Program-made: the position numbers and the translations under genes | In this document: one piece after another, positions 22,627-35,172 of the stretch | How positions within the stretch are numbered: the first letter of the stretch is position 1 | How the letters are laid out: each line of letters begins with the position of its first letter | The notes under the pieces: generated by a model | What the model saw: only the letters and a program-made list of their open reading frames with translations | The model's database searches: none | Told to the model about the DNA's origin: nothing | Source of the DNA: Didymella arachidicola | Lineage: Eukaryota > Ascomycota > Dothideomycetes > Pleosporales > Didymellaceae | Length of the DNA stretch: 64,000 bases | NCBI GenBank assembly: GCA_016630955.3 | Contig: CM049990.2 | Location: forward strand, 744,001-808,000 | Reading direction: 5' to 3'

Positions 22627-24701
22627 ATGTCGAGCGATCTTGAAGCCAAGCCAGAAGCACCTGCGTGGCTGCCTGACGGAACCAATGAGGCAGAGTACGA
22701 GTACACACGCTTGCGCAACCGTTCTTCCATCCGACTACTTACACTGCTACCCGGCCGAGGAAATGACCCTCTGAGGTGTTGTATCGATGAGTATGAGAAG
22801 GACACGATACCACCATACGAAGCGATATCCTACACTTGGGGACAGCCCAAGCTTTCACACCTGATTCATGTAAGCCAGTCCGGTCTCGATCGATACATAC
22901 GTATTCGACACAATCTCTTCACCTGCCTGCATCGTCTGCGATCAAAACAGCCGCGAACGTTATGGATAGACGCGTTATGTATTGACCAGGACAACCTGGA
23001 AGAGAAGGGGCATCAGGTAGCTCACATGGGTCGGATCTACAGCCAGGCAGCGCGTGTATCTGTGTGGCTTGGAACTTATCATGAATTTCGGCATATTACT
23101 GCTTTGGTTTGGGGCTACAATGGCTATGACCGAAGACGGAAGTGGAGGAAATTGGTATGGTATAGATGGCGTGCTGCCCTTGAGGAGCTGATAAAAATGA
23201 CCTGGTAAGACGCAGACAGTGCTGCCCATCCGGTTTGCGCTTGAGTCTATTGGGGCTATTGAGTCTAACATGTATGTGGTGGAGCTGACTCATGCTCAGG
23301 TTCACCCGCGTCTGGACAGTTCAAGAATTCCTCTTAGCAAAAGACGTGATGTTTTGCCTGGGCCCGACGCAGGTTCCGGTAGACATTTTCGAATTGGCAA
23401 TCCGGAAACTCCTCGCTCAATCATACAAAACCGAAGATCGCAGACACCCGGAACGAATCGAGTTCATCGAATTACTGTTCGACTACCGTCACCGAGTACA
23501 GTCTAGCATGAAGGAGAACCGGCCCCCAATGCCCCTGACGCAGTGTTTCCTGGACCTTGCATGCAACCGAGATTGTGAAAACGCTCGCGACCGCATCTAC
23601 GCTATGCTTGGAATCGCAAAAGACATTGGCATAACACCAAACTACAGTTTGACGCTCGAGCAAGTCTTCGTGGATCTTCTGCTGAAGAGCTTGGAAGCTG
23701 GTGATTTCCGGCTTCTCCACGCGTGTTGTATCTCGAACCCTGGACTGGCGTCGCACGCTCCACACTTCGACAACATCATCCGGCTCAACCAAGTCATCTC
23801 CTACAGCCACAACAGGCACTATCCCACAATCGAACGACTCGTCAACATGCAACACCCGGCTCCGTACACAACAGATCATCGCACTCGTCTTTCAGTCCGA
23901 TGCACACTGGTCGACAAAGTCAGCGACAAATTGCTTTTCGAAAAAGTCCGTACCGATCTCGAACTACCAAAGAAAATAGACGACAGACTACCCGTCCACG
24001 CGCCTTTCACCACGCTCTACAAATACATACTAGACCGCATGAGACCCCGGGACCTAAAATGGCGAGCAGACTACTGGCGCAGCGAACGAACAGACTTCGC
24101 GCGAAACCCAACATTCCGCACCGATGCCTACCCGCACACCAGCTTATTAGAGGTATTGATCCGCACCCTCGAGACCGCTGTTCCCTCCTCCAAACGCGTG
24201 CCGGGAAAATCCATGAGCACCGCCAACCAATTCCGACTCCAAAGGCGCTGTCTATTCTGGACCAGAAAAGGGTACATCGGGCTCGGGGCCAGCGATATCG
24301 AGCCGGGCGACCAACTCGTAATCTTCGATCGCGATACCGGTCCGCTGGTGTTGCGCGATAAAGCCACATACCTGTGGCAAGAAACTCTTAAATTGAAAAA
24401 GCAGGCTGCTCGACTGAACAAAAGAGGTGGCACGGACGACGCGGCGGAAAGCATGCAGACTAGACTGGACGACAAACGGAAGGAAATGGCGGATACCAAG
24501 CCTGGAGAGTTTAAACTGGTGTGCGATTGCTACCTCCATGGGTGGACTACCCAGGGAGGCGGGGACGCCTTGCCTGTGAAAGAAAGCTGTGATACGGTGT
24601 CGTCTGCAGTGACGCGACTGTCCTCGGGCACCGACCAAGGTGCGAGTGTCAGTCCAGTGACGGGCGCCGATTTGATACGGCAGACTTTCGTGATTAGCTA
24701 G
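22627..24701 (+). CDS. HET-domain (heterokaryon incompatibility-type) protein
   Basis: Protein of 659 residues with exons 22627-23204 and 23300-24701; the 95-nt intron splits a Trp codon. The frame is open from a TTG at 22615, but the first ATG is 22627. HET-domain blocks are all present: YEAISYTWG near residue 55, LWIDALCIDQDN, QVAHMGRIYSQAARVSVWLG, and the RVWTVQEF block after the intron. DRIYAMLGIA follows. HET domains trigger cell death when incompatible hyphae fuse and are related to TIR-like signalling folds. The C-terminal 250 residues include GYIGLGASDIEPGDQLVIF, the usual end block of this family, and an unusual charged Lys/Arg-rich insert. No NACHT, WD or ankyrin partner domain is attached. 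Confidence 0.92.
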
Positions 24702-25570
24702 ACTGCGTCTCAATCCAGCCGACAATGGCAACAGATGGACGCGTCGCTCATAGGAGAAAGGCGCAGCTCTTAAACCATCGCTTGTCGTTATACTCTGGAA
24801 ACCGGGCTGGCCATCTTTCAATAATGCGTGACGTGCAATCCAGCAACGACATCGCGATCGTAGCCGATGCTTCAGCCATTCGTTCTGCATTCGCAAGGCT
24901 GTTCACGAAACCCGTGTATCTGCACAACCCAGGCGACCAGATGGGTCATGAACCGCCCCCAGCCCAAAGCGATTCAAAAAGTCTTCCAACGTACCCTCTA
25001 CGTAAAACACCGGTGAACTTATGATCGCACCACAAGAAATCGATACGAGTAACGGGGGACAAACGATTCGCGTACAACCGCACGACACGTCGAAGGAATG
25101 CTCTTGCTGACGTTGGGCATCTGTGATTGGTGACTTTCTAAGAAATTGCCATGAGCGCTAAATACAATAAGGTGGGTGCGAGTCTGCCTCACAAGACCAT
25201 GCTGAGACGCACCATCCATTCAATGTCCGTGGTTTAGTGTTTCCCGTTGCACGCCCGGCCTTTCCACGCCTCCGGGCCAGCCTGTAAGCACCTCACTGGG
25301 TGCTGGCGTTGCTCCGATACATGCAGTGCCCTATTTCGACTCGCTGCTGGTCACCGGCCGGCTACAGCTCCCGCAATCGACAGGGTGAGCGCGCCATGCA
25401 AGCGGTCCAAAACTCGCGGGAGCCAGCCTCGAGCTCGAATGTACTCGTACCGGAGAGCAGAACTTTCGGGTCTGTACACTCCAACGGGACATCTGTGGGA
25501 GACCTCTTCTGTCCGAGCCTGGTTGACGTCAATGATGAGCATGTATCTCCATATGAGATCAGCTGTGCTC
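24702..25570. other. Convergent intergenic region without a supported gene
   Basis: About 870 bases between the 3' ends of the HET gene and the Dsn1-like gene. Small open frames overlap the Dsn1 coding strand as shadows. I find no repeat, RNA gene or domain. Confidence 0.45.
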
Positions 25571-27283
25571 TCACGACTCTCCCAGCACGCCCGCCAAGCC
25601 CCTGAGGACGTCACCAACTCCAATGCCGTCTGCACCCGCGCCCTCCTTGACCTCGCGGTCGCGTTCCTCCAGTCTTCTTGCCGCAGTGCCAAGTACACGA
25701 TCTGCCACACGCTCTGCTGTATTGCGGTACTGCTCAAGCTTGTGTACACCATCTGCGAAGAGGTCGATGTTGGGTTCTAGAGATTGACTGAGCTTGCTAA
25801 GATGCGATTGTAAAGCGGACGGGGCTGTGAATGTGAATGCTGACGACGGAGACTGTTCTTCAGCTGATGCGGGCGGGATCTGTAATTGCGCAAGTATTGC
25901 GGCTTGTGCCGAATCGAGGAGGGATGTGTCGATATCGGCTAGAGCGACTGCTGTGTCGTTTGTGGGCGCTGTTGCAGGAGCAGAAAAAGCTGCTGACCTA
26001 TCCAGGCTTTCCCAGGCGGCCTTTTCCTCCTCGAGCCTGCCAAAATGTCAGTAAACTGCTTCTGCGCCAAAACAACATATACAGACCTCTTGATTTCCTC
26101 TTCTAGCTCCTGCAGAGTGAGCTTGTTTTTCTCGTTCGTCGGGTTCGGCTTCTTGACTTTAGGCGGTGCTGCCGTCTCCTCTCTGCTAAACCAATCTGAT
26201 AGCTCTGGCCGATTTGCGAAGTCATCTATGAGCTCCTGTTGTATCGCTCTCGCTGCCATTATCGCGTTCGCGTTCTTAACGTCGCCCGACGGCTTCTCTG
26301 GCAGTGCTTGTGCCCCACACCAAGTGAGCAACTGCTTCATTCTCCGTGGCTCGGGTAGGCTTTGCTCGATGTACTTGTAGTAATCGGCGACTTCGATCGC
26401 AGAATGTGGAAGCGCTGGATCTCCGTTAGTGCTTATCTTTCAATTGAAGCAAGCCCTCCAGAGCCACTGCCCACTGACCATTCGACATGCCGCTATCGAT
26501 CAGCGAACTTGCTCTCCTGCCACGCAAACCAGTGCTGCTTCTCCTATGCCCATCTTTGTTGCCTTTGCGCATCTCCTTGTTCCTCGTAATGACTGGTGTG
26601 TCCGCAAAGGGAAGCATGATACGCTTTGTGTTGGGATCGCGCTCCTTTGCAGCATTGGTATCATGCTGGGGTGTTTGCACGCCTGCGAACGCATGCGCTG
26701 CTTGCTCTTCCGGCGCCGGAGTGACCTGCTTTTGTTTCTTCTTTTGCGGTTCGGCTGGCGGTTTCCTGCCTGTGTGCTTAGGCGGTAGGGGTTCTATAGA
26801 TTTTGGCCGGATCTCCAAGCTGCTCCTGTCGGTGGAAATGCGCGCTGACCGTCGGCGGTTTTGCGTGTCCGACGACTCTGGGTCCACGACTGCCATTGAC
26901 TTCTTGCGTCGCACTGGCGCGCTCGCGAGCGCTGGTTCCGGCGACGAGCGCAGGACCTCTTTCCGTCGCGTCGGCTTGGCTACCTTCTCCTCAGGTATGC
27001 TCTCCTGCAGTGGCGCGGCTTGTGCCTTTGTCGACTTGCGCGTCGTGCGCCGCGAGAACGTGAAGCCGTCGTCATTCTCGTCGTACGCGACTTTGGTGGT
27101 CGTCTTTCTTGTTGTCGTCGTGGTGGCCTTCTTGCTGGTGCCGTTCAATTCAGCCTTGACCCTCTTCGGCGCAGGCGCATCGTCATCGTCGAACGCTCGC
27201 TTCGCGCTTTGTCGTCGCGTGCTTGGTCGATTTGTGGCCATAGAGAGAGACGTGAGCGGGGAGCGCGCGAAGATGGTGGACAT
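25571..27283 (-). CDS. DSN1: Kinetochore protein Dsn1/Mis13 (Mis12/MIND complex)
   Basis: Subunit of the four-protein Mis12 complex that joins centromeric chromatin to the Ndc80 complex. It is 532 residues, with exons 27283-26479, 26414-26087 and 26036-25571. The N-terminal half is basic and Ser/Thr-rich (Aurora-B-type sites are plausible). The family signature spans the first splice: RRSSTGLRGRRASSLIDSG, then ALPHSAIEVADYYKYI and LPEPRRMKQLLTWCG. The C-terminal half is helical with coiled-coil character (KLTLQELEEEIKRLEEEKAAWESL). The ATG at 27283 was chosen because the longer frame starts at TTG; a second ATG at 27241 is possible. A housekeeping gene not functionally linked to its neighbours. 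Confidence 0.9.
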
Positions 27284-27889
27284 TGAGTCCGGTGTGTTGA
27301 AGGTCAAGTCGGTGTTGTTGCGCAGAGGTAGCGTCAAAGCGCGTGCATGAGCGCTGAGAGACGGGCACGCAGGAACGCAGGTAGGGGCGCGTTGGAAAGT
27401 ATGTTTGCGCTATTCGTAGTCGTGTTTGTAAAGATTGGCGTTAATGCGAATAGCCTCGAGCCGTGGTGATGTGTGCCTTCAAACGTGCGGGTGCAGGGTT
27501 CGGGGCGTGTGCGTCGTCACTTCGCTCCCCTCTGGAGACGATGCCAAGATGTAAACAAACCTTAGCGCCGCCACACGTGACGGATGCACACCGACTGACG
27601 GTTGGAGGCAAGAACGTGCATGAGCCACAGGCAGACCTGTATTCTTCAAGATGGAGCTACAGTCACTTAGATAAAGTTGCAGTCGTTCGGATGAAGCTGT
27701 ATAGTCGCTTTATTGCTTGTTCCTGTTGAAATGCCTCTTTATTCAGGCTCAACGATGATGTCGCTACAAAACGCCGCGGAAAGAGCAGCATCCAGCAGCC
27801 TCCGTTCCATATGCATTCGTTCGCCCATGATCCTTATCCAGACGCACTGCATGCATCTGTTGAACATGCAGCTATAACAATGTGCTTTT
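27284..27889. other. Intergenic region, Dsn1 promoter and PSD2 3' flank
   Basis: Both flanking genes are on the minus strand. The part near 27284 is the Dsn1 promoter, and the part near 27889 is the 3' region of the phosphatidylserine decarboxylase gene. No gene is seen. Confidence 0.45.
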
Positions 27890-30800
27890 CTACGACATGC
27901 CTGCTCCGGGCATGGGTCCAGTGACACCCTCAGGCGCCAGACTGCCCTCGATGCGGCGCTTCGCATCCTGCTTCTCCTGGTGCGTTGGGTTTTCCTTGCG
28001 CATATCGGGAACATGCGGTGCCCTGTCTGGACTGTGGCCAATCGACATGCCGACGCGGACCTACTCATCGTTAGCTTAGAAAGGTATACAAGTGAGAGCA
28101 AAACTTACAAGGGTCTCCAGCGCAGATCGCGAGTTGTCGACAAGATCATCGTCATACCGCATCTGCCCAGGCTCAAAGAGCAACAAAAGTGTACTTCCGC
28201 CGAACTTAAAGTAGCCAAGCTCTTCCGCGCGCTTGACGTGATCGCCCTTGTTGCGTGTAATGACTGTACTGCCGACCATCATGGCACCAATGCAGATGAC
28301 CATGACGCGACCGTGGCTGACAGAGTCAATCGGGCAGATCACACGCACGTTCTCGCCATACACATCTAGAGCCGATCGAATAGCCATCGGGTTGACGGTG
28401 TAGTATTCTCCTTCGATGGTCTTTGGCTCGTCAAGCACTCCATCTACTGGGATGTGGAAGCGATGGTAGTCCTGCGGCGCAAGTCGGAAGATACCAAGGG
28501 AGCCACCGTGGTACCTTGCGGCGTCCTGAGGGTAGGCGTCGCCGAGTAGACGCTCAACTGTGAACTCGCGACCTTTGACCCAGATCGATTGGGCCTGGTC
28601 AAGAGTGTTGAAAACTACGGAACGGCAATCGGCCGGGGAGACAATGACTCTTGAGTCATCTGGAGCTGAGCAAGGGCGAGCACCAGGCTTAAGCGCCCGG
28701 TAGAAGAACTCGTTGAAGTTCTTGAACTGCGAAATGGGAAGAAGCACCTCTGACATGTCCAACTGGTGGAACGCAACAAATGCTTCGATCTCCTTCGCGG
28801 ATGCTGGGTCGTCGTATTTCCTGCCCTGCTTGAAGCTCAGAGACTTCAGCAGCTTACGAATCCGCTTCTTTTCCATGTTATTGGCTTTGAGACCCTTGTA
28901 GAGCATACGAATGCCTAGACGAACATACACACTCATCCGCTCCTCGTTGATCTGACCGGTAAGACGATCCTGTACGAGGATGTTGGCAGAGTTGGCGCCG
29001 AGCTTGTAGCCACCGTATGAGATCTTGGTGATCACCTTTGAGTACCACTTTCGCTGAGCTTGACTTGATGTGACAAAACCAGACATGACGATATTGTTGA
29101 CCTGCTTCCAGTCCTGGCTGGCGCATGTCGCGATGTGAGTGATAATGTTAGCATCAGATCTCTTATTCAGCTTCGGCTGATGGCAGATGGGGCATTCGCG
29201 GATCTCGATGACATGCTCTTCGCCAGTCTCGTCGGCAAGATCGTCGGCAAGGAATTCGCCTTCCTCACCTCCCGAACCCAACGAATTGGTCTCAAGGACT
29301 GGTATCGAGGTTTTCGAGGCATTCTTGTTCAAGCTGCCCGACGACCCTAACTCGAGGTTGCGGGGAACCGTGGAGGTGGATGCCTCTTTGCTGATTGGGG
29401 TCAGTTGACCAGACGCAAGAGATTGCACTTCTGAGCCAGGTGTGACTTGGTCTGTCTTCCCAGCTTCCTTTTGGTCGATCTTTTGCAGCTGATCTTCGAG
29501 ACAGATGACGGCCTCGTCGAAAGTGAGCAGCTCATCGCCGTTATGGCCGGCCATGAATCGAGTGAAGAAGCTGTCGATTGTCGAGGCGTGCAGGGTCGAG
29601 CCAAGTGTGTCGAGCATGGTGGTCAGCTCAATCTTGTCTATCAGACCACTTTCATCGGCGTCGTACTGCTTAAGCATGGCCCTCCAGAACTGTTGTCGTA
29701 AGGCTCTGTAGGGGAGATACTTCGCACGGATGTATAGTGTCGGGCTGTGTTTAGCCTCCCATCGCTCCTTGTTCTTCATCTCCAGGGGCAGAGTGTAGGA
29801 CTTCAAGTCCTGGTCGTCAACGACGGAGGGGTCTACGTTAATGGCAGGAACGGGTGCCAAGTTTCCATTGCTGTCCACGGCTGGAGCACTGGTAGGGCCT
29901 GGCGGTAATGAGCCGTTCGAGTCCTTGGCTGATAGGGACCCAGTTGAGTTCTCTTTCTTCAAGGAAGGCTTGCTAAGTCGCGAGAGGCTGTGCGAGGACG
30001 ACGAGCGCGAGACGGGGAGGCGGAAGCGGGACCTCCGGCCAGTGTCTGGAAGACCTGGTGAGTCTGAGGGCTCGGGCAACTTGTAGAGACCAGTCTCTGG
30101 GTCTGCAATTGGTGCAACAGAAACAGCCTTCTCCAGCGGGAAGTTGACCATTCCCACGTAATCGTTGCCAGAAAACTTGTCCTTGTCGACGACGGTGAAG
30201 TTTACAGAGTAATTGACCTCGTGGCGGAGGACCTGGAAGACTAGCTTCTCTTCGTAGACGGGGTTCAGATCGTGCCTGATGGTCTTTGTGCGGTACGTCT
30301 TCTTGCCCAGCGAGGTGACAACAAAGGGGTCCATGTCGAACGATGTCCGTGTGACATTCTTCTCAGGCGGCAGATCTGTAATGTTCGAAACCTCCAAGAA
30401 CAGGACGCCGGCGACTTCTGACTTGTCCGAGTACTCGTAGCCGCTGATCTGCTTGGCCTTCTTCTTGAGACGCGCGAGCCTGAGCTTCTTGCGGCGCTTC
30501 TCCCGCTTCTCGGCCTTCTTGGACTCGTCGAGGGCCTCGTTGGAGCTCTCGCTCTCGTCGTCGTCGAGGTCGGTGCCGGCGCTGTCGGCGCGCAGCAGGC
30601 CGTTCTCGTCGGATTCGTCGGGGCTCGGTGTCTGGCCGGCAAGGGCGAGGAACTTCTGGATGATCTGCTCGGGGGCTGCGGTGGGGTTGCTCTGGTCGAT
30701 GAGGGTAAACTGGACCTGGATCTCGCCCGAGACGTGCGACTTCTTCTTGCCGCCGCGGCGCGACTCGAGGGGGAACCACTGGGGCTCGGCGACCGGGTGG

Positions 30801-31355
30801 CCGTGCTGGAAGACGTCCTCGAGGATGACGTCGAACTCGCCCATGTAGTCCTTGCCGAAGCGGTCCTTGTCCCAGCAGGTGGCCTCGAGCAGCAGGCTCT
30901 GCTCGTCGACGACGGGCATCTCGAGCGTCGTGTTCCATTCCGGGTTCAGCGTCTTGTTGATGGTCGGGGTGGCCTGCTTTGCATCGCCGAGCGAGACGAC
31001 AAGGTACTGCACGGCGGCTGTCAGCGTGGCACGCCGGGGGGGGGGGGGGGGCGCCCTCTCCATGCGGGCACTCACCGGGTCAGAGGTGCCACTCCTGTCC
31101 TTTGCAGCGAGGTTGCGGCCCTGCGTCGCTGTCAGCGGATGCTTCCTCTCCCGCGCGGGGCGCAGCAGCACCACCACCCACCTTGATTACGTTCGCGCGC
31201 AGCACCAGGCCGGGCTTGGGGTCGCTCATGGTTCGCTTGGGGCTGCCCTGGCGGCTCGTGGGGATGCTGTTGACCGAGGTGGTGCTGCTGTTCGCGGTGT
31301 GCTGCTTGAGCCGGTGTGGCAGCGAGAGCTTCGACGTGAACGCGGGTCGAGGCAT
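27890..31355 (-). CDS. PSD2: Phosphatidylserine decarboxylase, C2-domain type (Psd2)
   Basis: Makes phosphatidylethanolamine from phosphatidylserine at Golgi/endosome membranes. It is 1095 residues, with exons 31355-31182, 31120-31076, 31006-28109 and 28060-27890. Two C2 domains lie near residues 50-190 and 273-400, joined by an acidic then Lys/Arg-rich linker. An EF-hand (DADESGLIDKIE) follows near residue 520. The decarboxylase domain takes the last 400 residues with FHQLDM, SPADCR, HYHRFH-like DYHRFHIPVDG and the autocatalytic GGST near residues 1009-1012, where the pyruvoyl cofactor forms. This architecture equals yeast Psd2, not mitochondrial Psd1. The second intron contains 16 consecutive G on the plus strand, so its length is unreliable but the coding sequence is unaffected. 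Confidence 0.95.
31036..31051. repeat. Poly-G tract (16 G) within a PSD2 intron
   Basis: Sixteen consecutive G (C in the transcript) inside the 69-nt intron at 31007-31075. Confidence 0.9.
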
Positions 31356-31433
31356 GCTGGCGGGCCTTGGTTGACGTCGCCGCAGCTGCTAACGCGTCCG
31401 CGGATCCGAAGCGATCCTGTCGTGCAGCGCCGT

Positions 31434-31461
31434 GTCTGCCGTCTGCCGTCTGCCGTCTGCA
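31434..31461. repeat. (GTCTGCC)n tandem repeat, about 4 copies
   Basis: Perfect 7-bp units repeated head to tail upstream of PSD2. Confidence 0.85.
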
Positions 31462-31488
31462 CCAACACTGCCCCAAACACTGGGCCAG

Positions 31489-31515
31489 CTGAGCCAACTG
31501 AGCCAACTGAGCCAG
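31489..31515. repeat. (CTGAGCCAA)n tandem repeat, about 3 copies
   Basis: 9-bp units repeated head to tail, 35 bases after the GTCTGCC array. Confidence 0.8.
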
Positions 31516-33309
31516 ACGTGCCTCGGTGGCTACGTGTTGACGTAGTGGTGGAGAGCAATTGCCCTGGCAGCGCGACTGCAGCTGCGATTGCGACCTTGGA
31601 ACGGCCACTCAGCCCTGCCCCTTACGTGCTTGCTCTTGCACGCCGTGTCTCGGATGGGGCCAAGATGTCCAAGGAGAGCTTGTCGCGCGCCGCAGATTGG
31701 CGAGTGCAGGAGGGCGATACTCGATTGGTGTGTCCTGCAAGACTTCAACAAGAATTTGGCATTCCTCAGGGCCCAAGGGGCAGATGGCAGTAAATAGGGA
31801 CAGGAACAACGGGTACGGGCCAGGCCCAGCTCGGTATATGTGCACGCGCAGCTGGGTGACGGAGGCCCGCAGTTTATCAGACGGCGCTGTGGACGCCCGG
31901 CCTGAGCGGCTGGAGCTTCAGATGAGGCATGCTTTCTGGCATTGTTTGCTTTCGCTATGCAATGCCTGTGATCCCCGGCACCGCGCGCTGACCAAGTCCG
32001 TACGAAAGCAGCCACCACTTGCTGCCATCGCACGGTGCGTGCGTATAATTAGCAGGCGCCTGGCTGGCTGCCTGAAGGCCAGGCGCTGCAAGGCATTCAC
32101 GCCCACATGAAACTCTGCTGCATGCATTCGTCCGTCTCAGCCCGCAGCGCTGAGCATAAGCAGCAAGAACTCTAATCCGTGTCTCTGTAACACCTCCACT
32201 GGAACGATCGCGACACGAAGCCGTCAGCTTCCGTACCACCACTTCAACCGCACCGTCACCGCGGTATCGAGCCCAACGTAAATGCCTCACCTGAGCACGA
32301 ACTCGTGGAGGGCTTAACCCACCATACAGAGCACCCTCCCACGTCTTCACTAGCCGCGGCTCAGGCGTCAGAAAACGGATGTCTTGCTTCATCAGGGTCG
32401 GAGGGGTTCAGGTGTGGTTATCTAGAAAGCCTAGAGCTCCACGAGTTCCTCCACGCGAGTTGATGGGGAAACGCTAGCCCTTATCTTACCAACTGTACTT
32501 CTTCCTGTACTGTGCTAATTAGACGAGCACCTTCCTCGTTTAGTCGGGCGAACTCGTAGGATTCGCTTGGTATACTACACAATTGCACATGATCACTTCT
32601 ACTACCCCGATAGCTTGTACACAGTATTTGTCCGATCACTATGCAAGACAAGCTGCGACACCGTAAGCCGACGATCCCTAAGCTCTTCCCAACGGCACTG
32701 GCGTCTCAACTCCAACATCCCCGCCAACCCAGGTCCCCGCTCTCGGGCACATTTCTGACCCCACGCGCTGTGCAGGCCACGCCGTCTCTGCCGGCAACGT
32801 CATAGACTAGTTTGGTACCGAGCTTCCAACTGTTCGGCCAAGGCGCAGGCCGTGGCTGAGTTGGCGGGTTTGCGAAGATAGAGCTACATATCGCACCCAA
32901 AAGTCTTTGGATAGTCACTGAGCGTGTACTTGTCACAGTGACGCTCATGTAGCGGGTGGTGTGTTCAATCGTTGCGAGAGATCCTCAAAAGCTGCGAACT
33001 ACCTGCTATGTTCCTCGCATTAAACTTCCCTTAATTACGAATGTCCTTGTAAAAGGAACATGTACTCTGCTACGTAGTTGCACAAAAGCTCATGGGTGTA
33101 ATGAGGAGCTATGACAGCTGGCTTCGATGGTACTGTACATCCTGAAACTGTCTTGGTAGCCACCGTCCTGTTACATCCTCTCGTTCGAGGCGTCGTTTTC
33201 TGATATGCTGCATTGAGCTGCGAGCAATGCTTCCATGGGTATCATCTTCCAAAAATCTATAAGCTATCGACTACCAGGTCCCTGGTACAAGTTCGAGTTC
33301 GGCAAGCTC

Positions 33310-34253
33310 TCACAGCTCCCTCATGAGATCATTTACTGCTTTCGCAGCGAAGCGTTTCCGCTCCTCTTCTCCCATACCCTCACCCATTTCTACAACCGTC
33401 AGTCGCTGTTCCCGAACTACAAAGTGGAGGGAAGCATACCTTTGATAGCCACCATCTTCTTCATCAAGACCTCCAACTCTTCTACATCGTCATCCCCGAG
33501 CTCGCCCTCTCCACCATCGCCATGCAGCGCATCTTTAACACCGAAAAGCTCCATATTCATCTCCGCCTCTTCCGCGGCAAAGCTCCCCTCAAAGCCATCA
33601 ACATCCGCATCAATATCCAGATCAACCCCCTCCCATTCCCCAGCCTCAAGCGCCTCTCTGACGCGCTGCACGCCCACAGCCTCGCCAAACTCGTTCTTGC
33701 CCTTCGCCTCCGAATCGATGAACTCGAATCCGTACTCCATGCAAAGCTCCTCCCACTCCTCGCCTGGCTTCTCGAGGTACGGCGTCGTGGACTGCGGCAT
33801 GGCGACGGCAAGACACACCGTGTCGCCGGCATATCCGCATGCGCGTTCGATGACGTCCGAGATTGCGTGCATAGTGTCTTTGATCGCATCGAGATCATGT
33901 GTCGTCACGGGCTTCTTGAAGCAGTACATCCAGCCGCCTAGCACGGTAACTACCTCGCGAGCTTCAGGTTTTGTGAATTCGGCGCGCCATTCGGGGACGG
34001 AGGTGATTTCGTCCAGCCAGATCGGAAGCGTTGCGGTGTAGTACTTGGTTTCGAGACGCCATTCGTGCGAGAGGCCGGCGGTTGTTTCTCGTCCTTCAAA
34101 GGTGGTGGGCTCTGGCGCGGAGCCTGTGAGCTCTGGAGATTTGTTAGTATGGAGTTACCAGATCTGAGAAGTAAAGGCACCTTTGAGGACGCTGAGTACG
34201 CCAGAGCCTGGTGCACCAACTGCCAGTATGCGTCGTGGGTTCTTGATGTCCAT
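33310..34253 (-). CDS. IRC6: Irc6 / AAGAB (p34)-like clathrin adaptor chaperone
   Basis: Predicted 281-residue cytosolic protein of the alpha/gamma-adaptin-binding p34 family, which helps assemble AP adaptor complexes for clathrin vesicles. Exons are 34253-34181, 34132-33440 and 33389-33310, all in phase. The N-terminus MDIKNPRRILAVGAPGSGVLSVLKELTG is a Rab-like beta strand and degenerate P-loop split by the first intron. The middle is the pseudo-GTPase fold (WLDEITSVPEW, AREVVTVLGGWMYCF, VCLAVAMPQS). An acidic linker precedes the C-terminal helix EEERKRFAAKAVNDLMREL, which is conserved at the end of the family. Confidence 0.85.
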
Positions 34254-34670
34254 GGCGAGGCGTGCAGGGAGGATCGTAGAGTTGCGGAGTTAGGTTCGGA
34301 GGTGTCGGTGTGGGGTTGCTTTCAGACGCCCCCACTAACACATGTGAATACGGTCGCTTCTGGTCGTCGTTCTTTGCAAAGACAGTCGGCCGTGGTTCCA
34401 GACGAATGCAGGTCTCTCAAGTCAGTCTCACGAGAAGCGCACTGTATTTGTTGCACAACCAGCGCATCTTCAATCGCATCGAGCCAATCTGTCATTGCTC
34501 ACAGTAGTCCATCTTTCGTGAAGGACTCGCTACTTGTTCGTTCAGCGCATTTTCCTGATCAGGTAGAGCAGTCCTCGTACCTGTCCGGACATCCCTTATG
34601 CGCGCTCTTCGCGTAGGATATATCCTGTCTGGCTTTTGCTCTAATATTTAACCCTCGTAGCTCCCTATTC
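34254..34670. other. Intergenic region between IRC6-like and SMD3
   Basis: 417 bases, both neighbours on the minus strand. No gene is seen. It contains the IRC6-like promoter and the SMD3 3' end. Confidence 0.45.
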
Positions 34671-35172
34671 TCAAGGACGTCCTCGTCCTCCACTGGCCCT
34701 TGCCCTAATGACTGTCGCACGGCCACGGGCCAGACCCACACCACGGCCTCGTGTGCCTCTTGATCGGAACATGGGAGCATTCCTACAATCTTGTTAGCAT
34801 CATGTCTGCTGCGGGCAGGCGCAACCTATTTACCTCAGCATGTCGGGGACAATGAAGTAGCGCACGTGGCTTCCCCTGATGTACACTTGCTCGAGATGCG
34901 ATACACGGCCGTCGCGTGCAGTCACAGTAATGTCCTTGAGCTGCACGTTCATGTTGTCCTCGGCTATTCGCTGTCAGCGTGCGTCTCCAAGCACCAATCA
35001 TGTTGTGAAGACACACCTTCGATGAGCTTGCCGCGATAGACCTCGCCAGAAGTAATCTCGAGGGTAACGATATGGCCCTGAGAGTTGTCAGCGCAGTCCC
35101 TGTCCGACACCATCTTCGACGTACAGCGGCCTCATTGAGGAGCTTGATTGGGATACCGATTGTGCTCGTCAT
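34671..35172 (-). CDS. SMD3: Small nuclear ribonucleoprotein SmD3
   Basis: Core Sm protein of the spliceosomal snRNP ring, 116 residues. Exons are 35172-35125, 35077-35017, 34963-34834 and 34782-34671. The Sm1 motif is GHIVTLEITSGEVYRGKLIE followed by EDNMNVQLKDI, and Sm2 contains YIRGSHVRYFIVPDMLR, diagnostic for D3. The C-terminus is an RG-rich tail (RSRGTRGRG, GGRGRP) like the dimethylarginine tails bound by SMN in other eukaryotes. Length and four-exon layout are normal. It is divergent from GEP4 with 328 bases between starts. Confidence 0.96.

Larger units (their letters stand above)
31356..33309. other. Intergenic region upstream of PSD2 with small tandem repeats
   Basis: Nearly 2 kb without a supported gene. 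It holds a GTCTGCC array at 31434-31461 and a CTGAGCCAA array at 31489-31515, both in the probable PSD2 5' region. The remainder, to 33309, has only short unconvincing open frames. Confidence 0.5.

Noticed and set aside
30363..30938. 191-residue minus-strand frame overlapping PSD2
   Set aside because: Arg/Pro/Gly-rich shadow of the C2-domain coding frame.
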